Assembly (NCBI GenBank): GCA_030150045.1
Contig: JASLGM010000033.1
Coordinates: 65,595 to 129,594 of the forward strand
Length of the DNA: 64,000 nt
Reading direction: 5' to 3'
Origin: Taishania sp.
GTDB taxonomy: Bacteria > Bacteroidota > Bacteroidia > Flavobacteriales_D > Crocinitomicaceae
Position 1 is the first letter of the stretch; every line of letters starts with the position of its first letter. Below the pieces are notes generated by a model. That model saw only the letters and a program-made list of their open reading frames with translations. It ran no database searches and had not been told where the DNA came from. Shown piece after piece: positions 1-8,371 of the stretch. Both the position numbers and the translations under genes were made by a program.

Positions 1-535
1 AATCGAGATGATCAAGACTTATGTCGTCTGCATTTATCGGGTATTCCCACAGTTTATAGATTTCTATCGGAATGGATAAAAGAGAAATGTAAGACCACCA
101 AAAGAATACAGGAATAAGCATTGCAAAAACGCTTGTTGCAGCCCACCATCCAAGTTCAATTGGACTTAACCAATCAAAAATCAATTTGTATAGATACATG
201 GAGAAACCTACAATTGCAAAAGCGCTAATGAGCACAAAAATTTTGCGTTCTGTAAACATATCTGCGCAATGTCGTGTACATAAGTAAACAAGTAGTACGC
301 CAGTTAAAAGTGCATAAATCTGGCTAAACACATATCCCCAAGGCATGAAGTAAAACCCAATTAAGCCAAATATTCCGGGTATTGCCAAGACCAAACTTGA
401 CAAAAGTAAAGTAGCAATTAATCGTTTATTATTGAGGACGGCATTTTTTTTATTAAAAATAGACAGCACTGTCGTTGTAACAATTAAGGCTATCGGTGCA
501 AGAAGGTATTTGAGAAAAACATTTTGAATTTCCAT
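1..535 (-). CDS. tssN: TssN-like T6SS membrane protein (N-terminal part, runs off the left edge)
   Basis: The reading frame opens with ATG at 533-535 and stays open to base 1, giving about 178 residues. Five hydrophobic segments can be read, at roughly residues 6-22, 38-60, 65-85, 98-118 and 128-150, with short polar loops between them and a polar stretch starting near 160. This layout of a multi-pass N-terminus before a soluble C-terminal part fits TssN, a membrane component known only from the Bacteroidota (subtype iii) T6SS. The C-terminal part is outside the window. It is transcribed divergently from the tssG-like gene over a 110-bp gap, and all other core T6SS genes lie to the right. The assignment rests on topology and context; another membrane subunit of the same system is possible. 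Confidence 0.6.
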   Translation of the reverse strand, partial: MEIQNVFLKYLLAPIALIVTTTVLSIFNKKNAVLNNKRLIATLLLSSLVLAIPGIFGLIGFYFMPWGYVFSQIYALLTGVLLVYLCTRHCADMFTERKIFVLISAFAIVGFSMYLYKLIFDWLSPIELGWWAATSVFAMLIPVFFWWSYISLLSIPIEIYKLWEYPINADDISLDHLD

Positions 536-645
536 TATTATTGTAGTTTTTTTTGGCTTTTAAACAAATATAGTATCTTTAAAAATATCTTTTACAAATT
601 CCTCTTTAATTCCCAAGGATTAGAGAAGAATTGAAATTTACAGCT

Positions 646-1590
646 ATGACCCAACACTCTAAACTTCATAAAAACGACATTGACTCTGACTTTACAGCAG
701 AAACCAAAGCGGCTGGTTTAGTTGAAAGCGGCATTCCAATTGATCAAATTGAATTATTTCCAAATGGAGGCCGTTCTCGCGCATTTGCTAAGGACATTGA
801 ACACATTTCCAGCTACATTTCAGAATGGACGGACTTAGAAATGCTTCGAATCAACACGAATAGAGAAGGTCTCTACGATATGTTGCCCGAGGGTATTTTT
901 CACAATCTTTCTGTTGGTCGCGAGATCCTAGATGAAGACATGATGATTCATGACATTCGTCAAAAGCGTACTCAAGAAAGAGAAGCGCGCCAATTCTTTG
1001 CTCCTTTTGAATCTGAATTGAATCAATTCAGACTGCGCCTTTCCGTCTTTGAAAACCGCTTGGACTTAAGTGCAAGTTATGATGAAAAAAGTAAGCTTTT
1101 TCAAAATAATTGGGAAGAGCTAGAACTTTTGGATCACCGTCAAAAAGTAATTTGGTTGCATTTCTTAGCCGAAATCCAACATCACAAGAATGACTTGATC
1201 TTTCTTACAAACTTTTTACGTCTTCTTTTAGACCTTCCTGTTTCTGTAAAACGAAAAACCGTACTTCGTAAGTCAGATTCACTTGACCAAGACCCTTCGG
1301 TTGATTTTCATCTTGGAAAAGGTAATTTAGGTGTACATGCTATGGTAAAGAACGCGCTACAAGTGGAAATAGAAATCATTGAAGTGCAATTAGGTCCAGC
1401 TTCCTCCACTTGTCTTTCATCCTATTTGCCACAACAACCAGGTTTAAAAATCATACAAAGTGTTTTTGACTACTTGCTTCCTGTTTCTTGCGAAACAGAA
1501 GTGGTCTATTCCCTATTACCAGATTTTCAAACGACGGTTTTATCTTCAACAGAAAGTGCGTCTATGTTAGGACACACTTCTTATTTATAA
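646..1590 (+). CDS. tssG: Putative T6SS baseplate protein TssG (subtype iii)
   Basis: A soluble 314-residue protein with no signal peptide or membrane segment. The ATG at 646 is preferred to an in-frame TTG 15 bases upstream. Residues 105-190 are rich in charged and aromatic helices (including the run REARQFFAPFESEL), and the C-terminal part is beta-rich, as in TssG wedge proteins of contractile systems. In the T6SS baseplate TssG pairs with TssF. Here it lies tail to tail with tssF, with one base between the two stop codons, so it is read from its own promoter in the gap shared with tssN. Bacteroidota TssG proteins are strongly diverged, so the call depends on length, context and the absence of any other tssG candidate in view. 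TATCTTTA and TATCTTTT at about 573-595 are weak promoter candidates. Confidence 0.55.
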   Translation: MTQHSKLHKNDIDSDFTAETKAAGLVESGIPIDQIELFPNGGRSRAFAKDIEHISSYISEWTDLEMLRINTNREGLYDMLPEGIFHNLSVGREILDEDMMIHDIRQKRTQEREARQFFAPFESELNQFRLRLSVFENRLDLSASYDEKSKLFQNNWEELELLDHRQKVIWLHFLAEIQHHKNDLIFLTNFLRLLLDLPVSVKRKTVLRKSDSLDQDPSVDFHLGKGNLGVHAMVKNALQVEIEIIEVQLGPASSTCLSSYLPQQPGLKIIQSVFDYLLPVSCETEVVYSLLPDFQTTVLSSTESASMLGHTSYL

Positions 1591-1591
1591 T

Positions 1592-3445
1592 TTACTGGAG
1601 TAAAATTCTATAATTTTGCTCCATTGTACTTCTCACATTTAATTTACTCAATAATTGCTCTTTGACATCCTCCCATTCTTCGATTGTCAATTTATCATTA
1701 GAATTAGTTTCCAAAACAATATCAATTGTAGGTTGTAATGCTTGAGTAATAGAAGTACTTCTTTGTACTCCTTTTTTTATTTCTACTCTTTGAATTCGAT
1801 CACCCAGTTCATATTTCATAAAACTGATAATGTCATTTTTGGTAACAATTTTATCTGCAGTAATAAGTCCATATTTGAATGCTTCAACACTTTCGGACCG
1901 AGTGAGCCGTTGCCTTCCTCCTTTTGTTCCCATCAGAAACACGACAGGAAAATTAGATATTAACTGTTGCTTATCTGCATGTAAAGATTCGTTTGCAGGA
2001 ATTCCGTTAGCTAAATCACCGTAGGTCAACCACACATCAACAAACACAAGGTCATTTTCATTTTTTGGTTTTAGAACAATGTAATTATATTGTTCTTTAA
2101 TTGCAGCAGCTTTCTGCTTACTTTTTTGATGAATTAGCATAATACTTTTATCTAAATCATTCAAAGCATTATTCAAAAAATCTGCATTATAGGTTGAAAA
2201 AGCAGCTTTTTCATCTCTTAATAATTCAAACAAATAATCGATATAATCTTTAGCACTTCTTGTATCTAATCTTTCTGTACCTCCACTTCTAACTGAATAA
2301 TAACCTACTTCATCATTTTTCAAATCATTTTCATATGGCACTTCACTATAGACCATGCCATCTTTATCCAAAATTTTATGAACTGTTAGCATCTGCTCCA
2401 TGTCATCTGTTCTAATAGGGATGATATTTTGCAATACTTTAAGTCTATTTTTCGCTTGAAATAAGCGTTTATTAACAACTGGAACTGCATTAATCTGCAC
2501 CATTAACTCATCTAAATCTTCAGGAGTAATTGCTGCAGGAAAATCAATCCTCACCCAATCCAACTCGCTTGAAAACGTATCTACAATGGGAGGTGTACAT
2601 TTATTTTCTAATTCGCTTGGGAATTCTTGTTTCTTTTGAAAAATCTCTGATTGAATTTCAGCTTCTATTGTTAGGAATCGATCGGTGTATATTGCCTCGA
2701 TGTCCTTTGTTAATTGATACATAAATTGTTTACGTTCAAAAAGAGATGACTCTTCTTTACGCCCTTCATTCATAAATCTTTCTCTATAAGCTTTGATGGG
2801 ATAACCATTTATTGCCCACTTACAAAGTGACAATAAGTGATATTTCTCTTTTGGAACTTGATAATTCCCCCAGTTAAAAAAGAAATTCAAATTTTCAAAA
2901 GCTCCTTGTTTATCTACATCCTCGCATTGAATACCCAGGAAGAGACTGTTAGGAAGATTTTTATTGTTATTTTTCCCAACTATTTTTCTTTGATTACCAT
3001 TAACATCATAAACAAAGGAAGGTGTTACCATACATTTTACTTTTCCTTTAAAAAGTTTCGTATTCTCCAAAGCAGAAAAGGAAAGTTGAATATTCTGATC
3101 ACTCCCAATACTAATAGAATTGGGCATTTTCTTTTTATAGATTAAACCAGCTTCTTTAGAGAGTGATTGCTTAGCATCAATTGGTTCAACATAAATTACA
3201 CCATGTGCAGGCCTTGGTGCTACAAGATTATCGGGCGCTAGGATTCTACTAAACTTATCAAAAATGCGATTATCTAGATTTTTTACTTCATTAGAAATAT
3301 TAAATACTTCAGCACTTATTGCTTCCATGATAAGCACTACAATTGGGTCAAAGTCATACTCTTTATCTATCCCCCACAATTCTTGTGCACGTTTTACGAT
3401 TCTATTACGAATTTCCTCTTTTGAGGAGTAAAAAACTGATGACAT
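1592..3445 (-). CDS. tssF: T6SS baseplate subunit TssF (VasA/ImpG family)
   Basis: A 617-residue protein of about the usual TssF length. Its N-terminus has the typical pattern of a helical region followed by the signature RILAPDNLVAPRPAHGVI (about residues 67-84), which resembles the hallmark PS-A-x-L-x-P-P-P part of TssF. With TssG and TssK it forms the wedge complex that docks the sheath and tube onto the membrane complex. It is the last gene of the long minus-strand operon and starts 9 bases after the tssE stop codon, so the two are translated together. No frameshift or missing segment is seen. The C-terminus ends one base from the stop codon of the convergent tssG-like gene. Confidence 0.85.
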   Translation of the reverse strand: MSSVFYSSKEEIRNRIVKRAQELWGIDKEYDFDPIVVLIMEAISAEVFNISNEVKNLDNRIFDKFSRILAPDNLVAPRPAHGVIYVEPIDAKQSLSKEAGLIYKKKMPNSISIGSDQNIQLSFSALENTKLFKGKVKCMVTPSFVYDVNGNQRKIVGKNNNKNLPNSLFLGIQCEDVDKQGAFENLNFFFNWGNYQVPKEKYHLLSLCKWAINGYPIKAYRERFMNEGRKEESSLFERKQFMYQLTKDIEAIYTDRFLTIEAEIQSEIFQKKQEFPSELENKCTPPIVDTFSSELDWVRIDFPAAITPEDLDELMVQINAVPVVNKRLFQAKNRLKVLQNIIPIRTDDMEQMLTVHKILDKDGMVYSEVPYENDLKNDEVGYYSVRSGGTERLDTRSAKDYIDYLFELLRDEKAAFSTYNADFLNNALNDLDKSIMLIHQKSKQKAAAIKEQYNYIVLKPKNENDLVFVDVWLTYGDLANGIPANESLHADKQQLISNFPVVFLMGTKGGRQRLTRSESVEAFKYGLITADKIVTKNDIISFMKYELGDRIQRVEIKKGVQRSTSITQALQPTIDIVLETNSNDKLTIEEWEDVKEQLLSKLNVRSTMEQNYRILLQ

Positions 3446-3454
3446 ACAGATAAC

Positions 3455-3889
3455 TTATTTTGACAAAGGACTTAAAAACAAAGAGGTTGAGAAAAAATAT
3501 TTTTCTCTAGTTTCTTTCATTAATCCTTCCACATATATCAATACTTTCTTTTTGATTTCAGTTACTTTTTTACTGGGCATGAATTGTTCGATTTCATTAA
3601 TCTGAACCGTAACTTCTACATTTTCAATCCTCTTTTCGTAATCATTAATTGACACTAAAAGTGATTTTCTAAATCGTTCTTCCCAAAGCGCTTCGCTAAC
3701 GATTAATTCAAAATCAAGATCCCATATTTCACACCCGAAGTCCGTATTGTACCTGTTTTCACCTTTTCGAGTAAAGATGATCAGTTCAATATTATTAGAA
3801 ATAGAATGTCCCAAATCGATTTCATCTAATTTTTTATTTTGAAGAATTCGGTTTAGTTCGAGCGGCTTTTTTAAAAAGTAGTCTTTCAT
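3455..3889 (-). CDS. tssE: T6SS baseplate subunit TssE (gp25-like)
   Basis: A 144-residue protein with the gp25-like fold signature: FGCEIWDLDFE at about residues 54-64 matches the conserved region that holds the glutamate and tryptophan of TssE/gp25 proteins. TssE nucleates sheath polymerisation from the baseplate. The start is set at the ATG at 3889. An in-frame GTG 33 bases further upstream would add 11 residues, but it lies in the loop of a hairpin just after tssC and is unlikely to be used. The gene sits between tssC and tssF, in the same operon, but is separated from tssC by that hairpin. Family members are 130-160 residues, so the length is normal. Confidence 0.8.
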   Translation of the reverse strand: MKDYFLKKPLELNRILQNKKLDEIDLGHSISNNIELIIFTRKGENRYNTDFGCEIWDLDFELIVSEALWEERFRKSLLVSINDYEKRIENVEVTVQINEIEQFMPSKKVTEIKKKVLIYVEGLMKETREKYFFSTSLFLSPLSK

Positions 3890-3891
3890 TT

Positions 3892-3932
3892 CAAGAAAAA
3901 GAAGAGCTTTAAATGTTATCACTTAAAGCTCT
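3892..3932 (-). terminator. Hairpin after tssC, possible partial terminator/attenuator
   Basis: A perfect 10-bp inverted repeat, AGAGCTTTAA at 3903-3912 and TTAAAGCTCT at 3923-3932, with a 10-base loop. On the minus (transcribed) strand the stem is followed by TCTTTTTCTT. It begins 8 bases past the tssC stop codon and ends just before the tssE ATG at 3889. This fits a leaky intrinsic terminator that would yield more sheath (TssB, TssC) than baseplate (TssE, TssF) transcript. The stem is only moderately GC-rich, so strength is uncertain. Confidence 0.6.
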
Positions 3933-3940
3933 AATTAGCA

Positions 3941-5326
3941 TTATGGTTGTTGCGCGTACTCACTATTCCAAGTAGTACTCTCATCTTCACCTTTATATCC
4001 ATCAAGTTTAACCATGAAACTTTTGGCAGGAAAATAAGGGACAATATGAATATCTAAATGAATTTTATCTTTTTGAACTTCATCTCTTTCAAAACGCATG
4101 ATTTTGAATCGCTCAATCAAGCGATCAGGTCCTTGAATATTGTCTAAGAACTTAACGATTTGCGCACGTAAATCTTTTTCAGTTTTTGTTGTCCAGTTTT
4201 CAAAAGCTCTACGGTTCAAGAAGTCGAATAATACTTTTGTAACATAATCAAAAACACGTACTACTGAATATGTTTGTAATCCAATATTATCACCGTTAAA
4301 TAAAGTTTTAGCCGAGAAAGCCATTACTTTACCATATTCGTTTACCATTGGAACCAATCCGATTCTTTCTAGATGAGAAATCTCACTTTTCTTAAGATCG
4401 AATTTCACCCCATCTACTTCATTAATGGTACCATGTCTCTTCCCCGCAGTTACTTGCGACATTAATGTATAATACATTTTCCCTGCAAGAGCTGCAGAAC
4501 CAGGTACTGATAAATTTTCTTCTTCTCCCACTTCAGCTACTTTTTCACGTCCCACCATCCAATTGGTTGTCATGATCACGTTCGCTTTATGTGGTTCAGC
4601 AGATGTCAAATTCGCTGAAGTAAATAAATCTACAACATCATCTGGTTGGTCAAGATCTGCGAAATCTGTGATTAACATGGCTTTATTTTGGTGGGCGATT
4701 TTCCCCCATCTATCAACCACTTTATTTGACCCTAAATAACCAGGAATCACGAGTAATGAGTAATTATCTCTTAAATCAAGACGATCATAATTTTGTTTAA
4801 ATTCTGAAGAAACATATTCGATGAAACGCGGATTATCAAGATCTGTCAATTGATCCATACTTGCATTCATCAAAACGACATTACTCAACTTATCTGCTTC
4901 TGTATTTTTATAGAATAAATGAACACTTCTGTAAGATTGTTCTAATTCTCTAGTTGCTTCTAAAGCTCTTCCTAGGTTTTCGGTTAAATTTTTCTCCGCA
5001 GCTACTAACTTTTCAGAACTTTTTTCAACCATTTCACCTACATTTTCAGAAGATTCAAGAACATCCACCCACAATTTCATTTTTTGTAGAAGTTGCTCTC
5101 GTTCTTTTTTCTTCTGCTCATCAGTTAGAAAAATTTGCTTTCTTGCTTTACGTTCAGGGTTAAGGTTTTGTACTCCATCAACAGTAGCTTCAAGTAAATC
5201 AAACCCACCCACACGAACCAATTTATCTAGGCTTTCTTGTAGTGATTCTTTACTTCTGAACCCTGCATCATTTATTTCGACTGCACTATTCTGTTGTGCA
5301 GCACTTTGGTTTTGTAGTTTAGACAT
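3941..5326 (-). CDS. tssC: T6SS contractile sheath large subunit TssC
   Basis: A 461-residue protein of the normal TssC size. It interlocks with TssB to build the contractile sheath around the Hcp tube and is recycled by ClpV. The N-terminal third is charged and helical; the central part carries the run SLLVIPGYLGSNKVVDRWGKIA and the C-terminal part ends in a beta-rich segment with IHLDIHIVPYFPAKSF, typical of the conserved TssC C-terminal handshake region. It lies 18 bases downstream of tssB, as usual for this pair, and is followed by a terminator-like hairpin. No anomalies are seen. Confidence 0.9.
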   Translation of the reverse strand: MSKLQNQSAAQQNSAVEINDAGFRSKESLQESLDKLVRVGGFDLLEATVDGVQNLNPERKARKQIFLTDEQKKKEREQLLQKMKLWVDVLESSENVGEMVEKSSEKLVAAEKNLTENLGRALEATRELEQSYRSVHLFYKNTEADKLSNVVLMNASMDQLTDLDNPRFIEYVSSEFKQNYDRLDLRDNYSLLVIPGYLGSNKVVDRWGKIAHQNKAMLITDFADLDQPDDVVDLFTSANLTSAEPHKANVIMTTNWMVGREKVAEVGEEENLSVPGSAALAGKMYYTLMSQVTAGKRHGTINEVDGVKFDLKKSEISHLERIGLVPMVNEYGKVMAFSAKTLFNGDNIGLQTYSVVRVFDYVTKVLFDFLNRRAFENWTTKTEKDLRAQIVKFLDNIQGPDRLIERFKIMRFERDEVQKDKIHLDIHIVPYFPAKSFMVKLDGYKGEDESTTWNSEYAQQP

Positions 5327-5344
5327 ATCTTGTAAGAAAAAAGG

Positions 5345-5791
5345 TTATTTATTAGCTTCTAACTCTTCAATAAAACTTTTTAATACATTTATAAATGCTT
5401 CTTTAGTTTCATTGTTTTCTAGTGTTGTTTTTAGCGTTTTATTAGATTTCAACTGCTTAATTACACTTGCAGACATATCTTTTTCTATGCTCACATTTGA
5501 CAAATAATCACTTTGATTAATCATGTTTTTAACTGAAAAATCACCTAGGTTTTTAAACGCTAAATTTTCGTGTTTACTAGATCCTTCTTGATCTTCGAAC
5601 TCAATATGCACATTAGGTTTATAATGTTCGAAAACATCTTCTACCGTTTTTAACCCCTCCACTTTTTCTGGTTTCAAAGGTTCGTTATCTGTTAATTTTT
5701 GTACAAAAAGAGTTTTGTTGAAAGAGATATCAACGATGGCTTCTGAGGTTTCGACTTTACGCTCGTTTCCCCCTATTTCGTATTCAAACAT
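5345..5791 (-). CDS. tssB: T6SS contractile sheath small subunit TssB
   Basis: A 148-residue acidic protein, slightly shorter than proteobacterial TssB (about 165). The middle part, LKTVEDVFEHYKPNVHIEFE, corresponds to the conserved TssB region in which the small sheath subunit presents its core strands. TssB and TssC together form the sheath. The gene starts 82 bases after clpV, in the same direction, and is followed directly by tssC. The identity follows from size, position before tssC and this internal pattern. Confidence 0.85.
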   Translation of the reverse strand: MFEYEIGGNERKVETSEAIVDISFNKTLFVQKLTDNEPLKPEKVEGLKTVEDVFEHYKPNVHIEFEDQEGSSKHENLAFKNLGDFSVKNMINQSDYLSNVSIEKDMSASVIKQLKSNKTLKTTLENNETKEAFINVLKSFIEELEANK

Positions 5792-5858
5792 GGTTTAATT
5801 GTATTAAAGGTTTAGTTTCAGTTCTAATATACAAATTATATTCTTTTAATTATTTTTT

Positions 5859-5878
5859 ACTAGATCAAATTATCTAGT
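5859..5878 (-). other. Hairpin overlapping the clpV stop codon
   Basis: A perfect 7-bp inverted repeat, ACTAGAT at 5859-5865 and ATCTAGT at 5872-5878, spans the clpV TAG stop codon (5874-5876) and the start of the clpV-tssB gap. On the transcribed minus strand it is followed by A-rich rather than U-rich sequence, so it is not a standard terminator. It could be an mRNA processing or stability element; it may also be chance. Confidence 0.3.
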
Positions 5879-8360
5879 TAATTTTCCAAGTCAATTGATT
5901 TTCCTTATCCAATCCAACTTCTACTTGTTTTCCTCTTACTAGTTCACCAGAGATGATAAGCTTCGAAATTGGCCTTCTTAATTCATTTCGTATACCAGCA
6001 GCAAGTTGCCTCGCACCATATTTGGGAGTAAATCCTTTTAGTGCGATGTGGCTTTTCGCATCATCTGCTAATTGAAGTGTAATACCTTGCTTTTCCATCA
6101 TATTCGTCAATTGTCGTAATTGGATATCAAAAATCTTGATTACATTATCCTCACTAATTGGAGCAAATGGTACTATTTCAGAAATTCGAGCTAAGAATTC
6201 TGGACGGAAATTTCCACTCATTACTTCCATCAATTGATTGTGTTTCGGAATCGTTTTTTCTTTTTCAATCTGATTCGCAATCCATTCGCTACCAATATTT
6301 GAAGTAAACAGAATTAAGGCATTACTAAAGTCTCCTTCTTTTCCTAGACGATCGTGCATATGTCCTTCATCTAAAATCTGAAGAAAAGTATCAAATACGG
6401 AAGGATGTGCTTTTTCAATTTCATCAAATAGTAGCACTGAGTACGGTTGCTGTCTAATTTTGTTAACTAGTAATCCCCCTTCTTCATATCCAACATAACC
6501 TGGAGGCGCACCGTAAAGTAAGGCTGCACTATGCTCTTCTTTAAATTCAGACATATCAAATCGTATCATTGCTTTTTCATCATTAAACAAAAATTCAGCA
6601 ATAGACTTCGCTAACTCCGTCTTTCCTGTTCCTGTTGGTCCAAGAAGAAAGAAAGAACCAATTGGCTGTCCCTTTTTGTTTAATCCACTTCTAGATTCTA
6701 GAATCGCATCGGCAACCGCTTTTACTGCTTGATCTTGGCCTACTACCCTTCTCTGTAGATGCGCCTCCATATTCATCAACTTTTCGCGTTCACCAGCTTG
6801 AAGTTTTCCCATTGGGATACCTGTTTTATAAGCAACTACTGCAAAAACGTCTTGTTTAGTCACTTCCTCCACTTGCGTTTCAGCATGAATTCTCAATTGT
6901 GCAATTGTTCTATTCAGGTATTCTATGAAGGTTTCAGAATCTTCAAATTCTTCCACTTGTGTTTCATCAGTAAGTCGACCTAGAAGAACAGGGCTTAGTT
7001 TATTCTGCAACAATTCGTTTATCCATTTAACCTCTTGAAATTTCTCTCCTTCTGTTAATTCAATTTGTTCTTCTAACATTCGAAGTTCACTCTCCACCTC
7101 ATCAATTATCGTATTAGACGTATCATTCATTAGTTTAAGTGCTGCTAACGATCTATCTAATAAATCGAATGCTGAATCAGGAAGCCTTCTATCCTTCATG
7201 TATCTTTTTGCCAATTGAACACTAACAACTAGAGCTTCATTATCGACCCCTAAACTATGGTGTGTAGCATAATGATCTGCAAGTTTCTGAAGCATTTTTA
7301 CGGCTTTATCTTCTGAAGGCTCATCTATTTTCAATAATTCGAATCGCCTATTAAACGCCTGTTCAGGTTCAATAATCTTTCTGTATTCATCCAAAGTCGT
7401 AGCTCCAATTACAGTAATTTCACCTCTAGCCAATTCTGGTTTAAGGAGATTCCCTGCACCTCCACCAATTGATCCTTTATTATCCAATAACGTATGGATT
7501 TCATCAATAAACAGAATTGCTTTATCAAATTGTTTTATCTCTGCGATTATTTTTTTCAGACGATCTTCTATCTCACCTTTGTAAGAAGCACCAGCGATTA
7601 ATGCTCCCATATCTAATTCAAATAACTGAACATTTTTCAACAATGTCGGAACATTGTCATGCACAATATCTTGTGCAAATCCGTCGACCAAAGCTGTTTT
7701 CCCAACTCCAGCATCACCCGCAATAATTACATTTGGTTTTGTTCTTCGGCAAAGAATCTCCATCATCATTCGCACTTCTTTATCTCTGCCAATAATTGGA
7801 TCTGTCTTTCCTTCTCTCACAAGCTGTAAACGATCAATGCAATATTTATGCAGCGCACCTGAACGTTGTTTTTTAGTTCCCAAAGTTGAAGTTGCATTAC
7901 TATTAATTGAAGATTGAATTTCATCTTCTTTAATATAAATATCAAAAATCTCCTTTTCTTTAATTGGAAATGATTTCAATTGATTTGCATCGAATCCTAC
8001 TCCAGCTTTAGAAAGAGCAGTAAGTACACAAATAGGTGTAATTAAATCAATCCCTAATTTTATACGGATATTATCTGCTTCTTCAAAGACATTAGATATT
8101 CTTTCATCACCTTTTATTTCCTCAGCTGATTCAACCGAAGAAGTACGTTCTAACTCATCCATCCTTACTTCTGCCCATTCAGCAATATACTGATCATCTT
8201 TACCTATTGATTGTAAGAATTCTCTTAACCCTACGTCTTTATGCATTAATGCTCTTAGTAGATGAGCAGAAGAATACACTGAATTTCTATATTCTTGTGC
8301 AAAGGCTTGGGCTATATGCACGGCTTGTTTTACGGATTCACTTAAATTTGTTATCGTCAT
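5874..8360 (-). CDS. clpV: T6SS sheath-recycling AAA+ ATPase ClpV (TssH)
   Basis: An 828-residue two-ring Clp/Hsp100 ATPase. An N-terminal Clp repeat domain covers about residues 1-150. The first AAA+ domain has Walker A GDAGVGKT near 215-222 and Walker B ILFIDEIHTLL; a middle coiled coil follows; the second AAA+ domain has Walker A GPTGTGKT and Walker B LLFDEIEKAH. ClpV disassembles contracted TssB/TssC sheaths so the subunits can be reused. The gene lies between tssR and tssB on one transcript, which separates it from the housekeeping ClpB. Length and motifs are complete. Confidence 0.9.
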   Translation of the reverse strand: MTITNLSESVKQAVHIAQAFAQEYRNSVYSSAHLLRALMHKDVGLREFLQSIGKDDQYIAEWAEVRMDELERTSSVESAEEIKGDERISNVFEEADNIRIKLGIDLITPICVLTALSKAGVGFDANQLKSFPIKEKEIFDIYIKEDEIQSSINSNATSTLGTKKQRSGALHKYCIDRLQLVREGKTDPIIGRDKEVRMMMEILCRRTKPNVIIAGDAGVGKTALVDGFAQDIVHDNVPTLLKNVQLFELDMGALIAGASYKGEIEDRLKKIIAEIKQFDKAILFIDEIHTLLDNKGSIGGGAGNLLKPELARGEITVIGATTLDEYRKIIEPEQAFNRRFELLKIDEPSEDKAVKMLQKLADHYATHHSLGVDNEALVVSVQLAKRYMKDRRLPDSAFDLLDRSLAALKLMNDTSNTIIDEVESELRMLEEQIELTEGEKFQEVKWINELLQNKLSPVLLGRLTDETQVEEFEDSETFIEYLNRTIAQLRIHAETQVEEVTKQDVFAVVAYKTGIPMGKLQAGEREKLMNMEAHLQRRVVGQDQAVKAVADAILESRSGLNKKGQPIGSFFLLGPTGTGKTELAKSIAEFLFNDEKAMIRFDMSEFKEEHSAALLYGAPPGYVGYEEGGLLVNKIRQQPYSVLLFDEIEKAHPSVFDTFLQILDEGHMHDRLGKEGDFSNALILFTSNIGSEWIANQIEKEKTIPKHNQLMEVMSGNFRPEFLARISEIVPFAPISEDNVIKIFDIQLRQLTNMMEKQGITLQLADDAKSHIALKGFTPKYGARQLAAGIRNELRRPISKLIISGELVRGKQVEVGLDKENQLTWKIN

Positions 8361-8371
8361 AAGGTGTTGAT

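Noticed and set aside
3890..3922. GTG start giving TssE 11 extra residues
   Set aside because: The GTG lies in the loop of a hairpin directly after tssC; the ATG at 3889 fits family length and spacing.
5859..5878. Hairpin after clpV as a terminator
   Set aside because: On the transcribed strand it is followed by A-rich sequence, not a U-run; kept only as a low-confidence structural feature.
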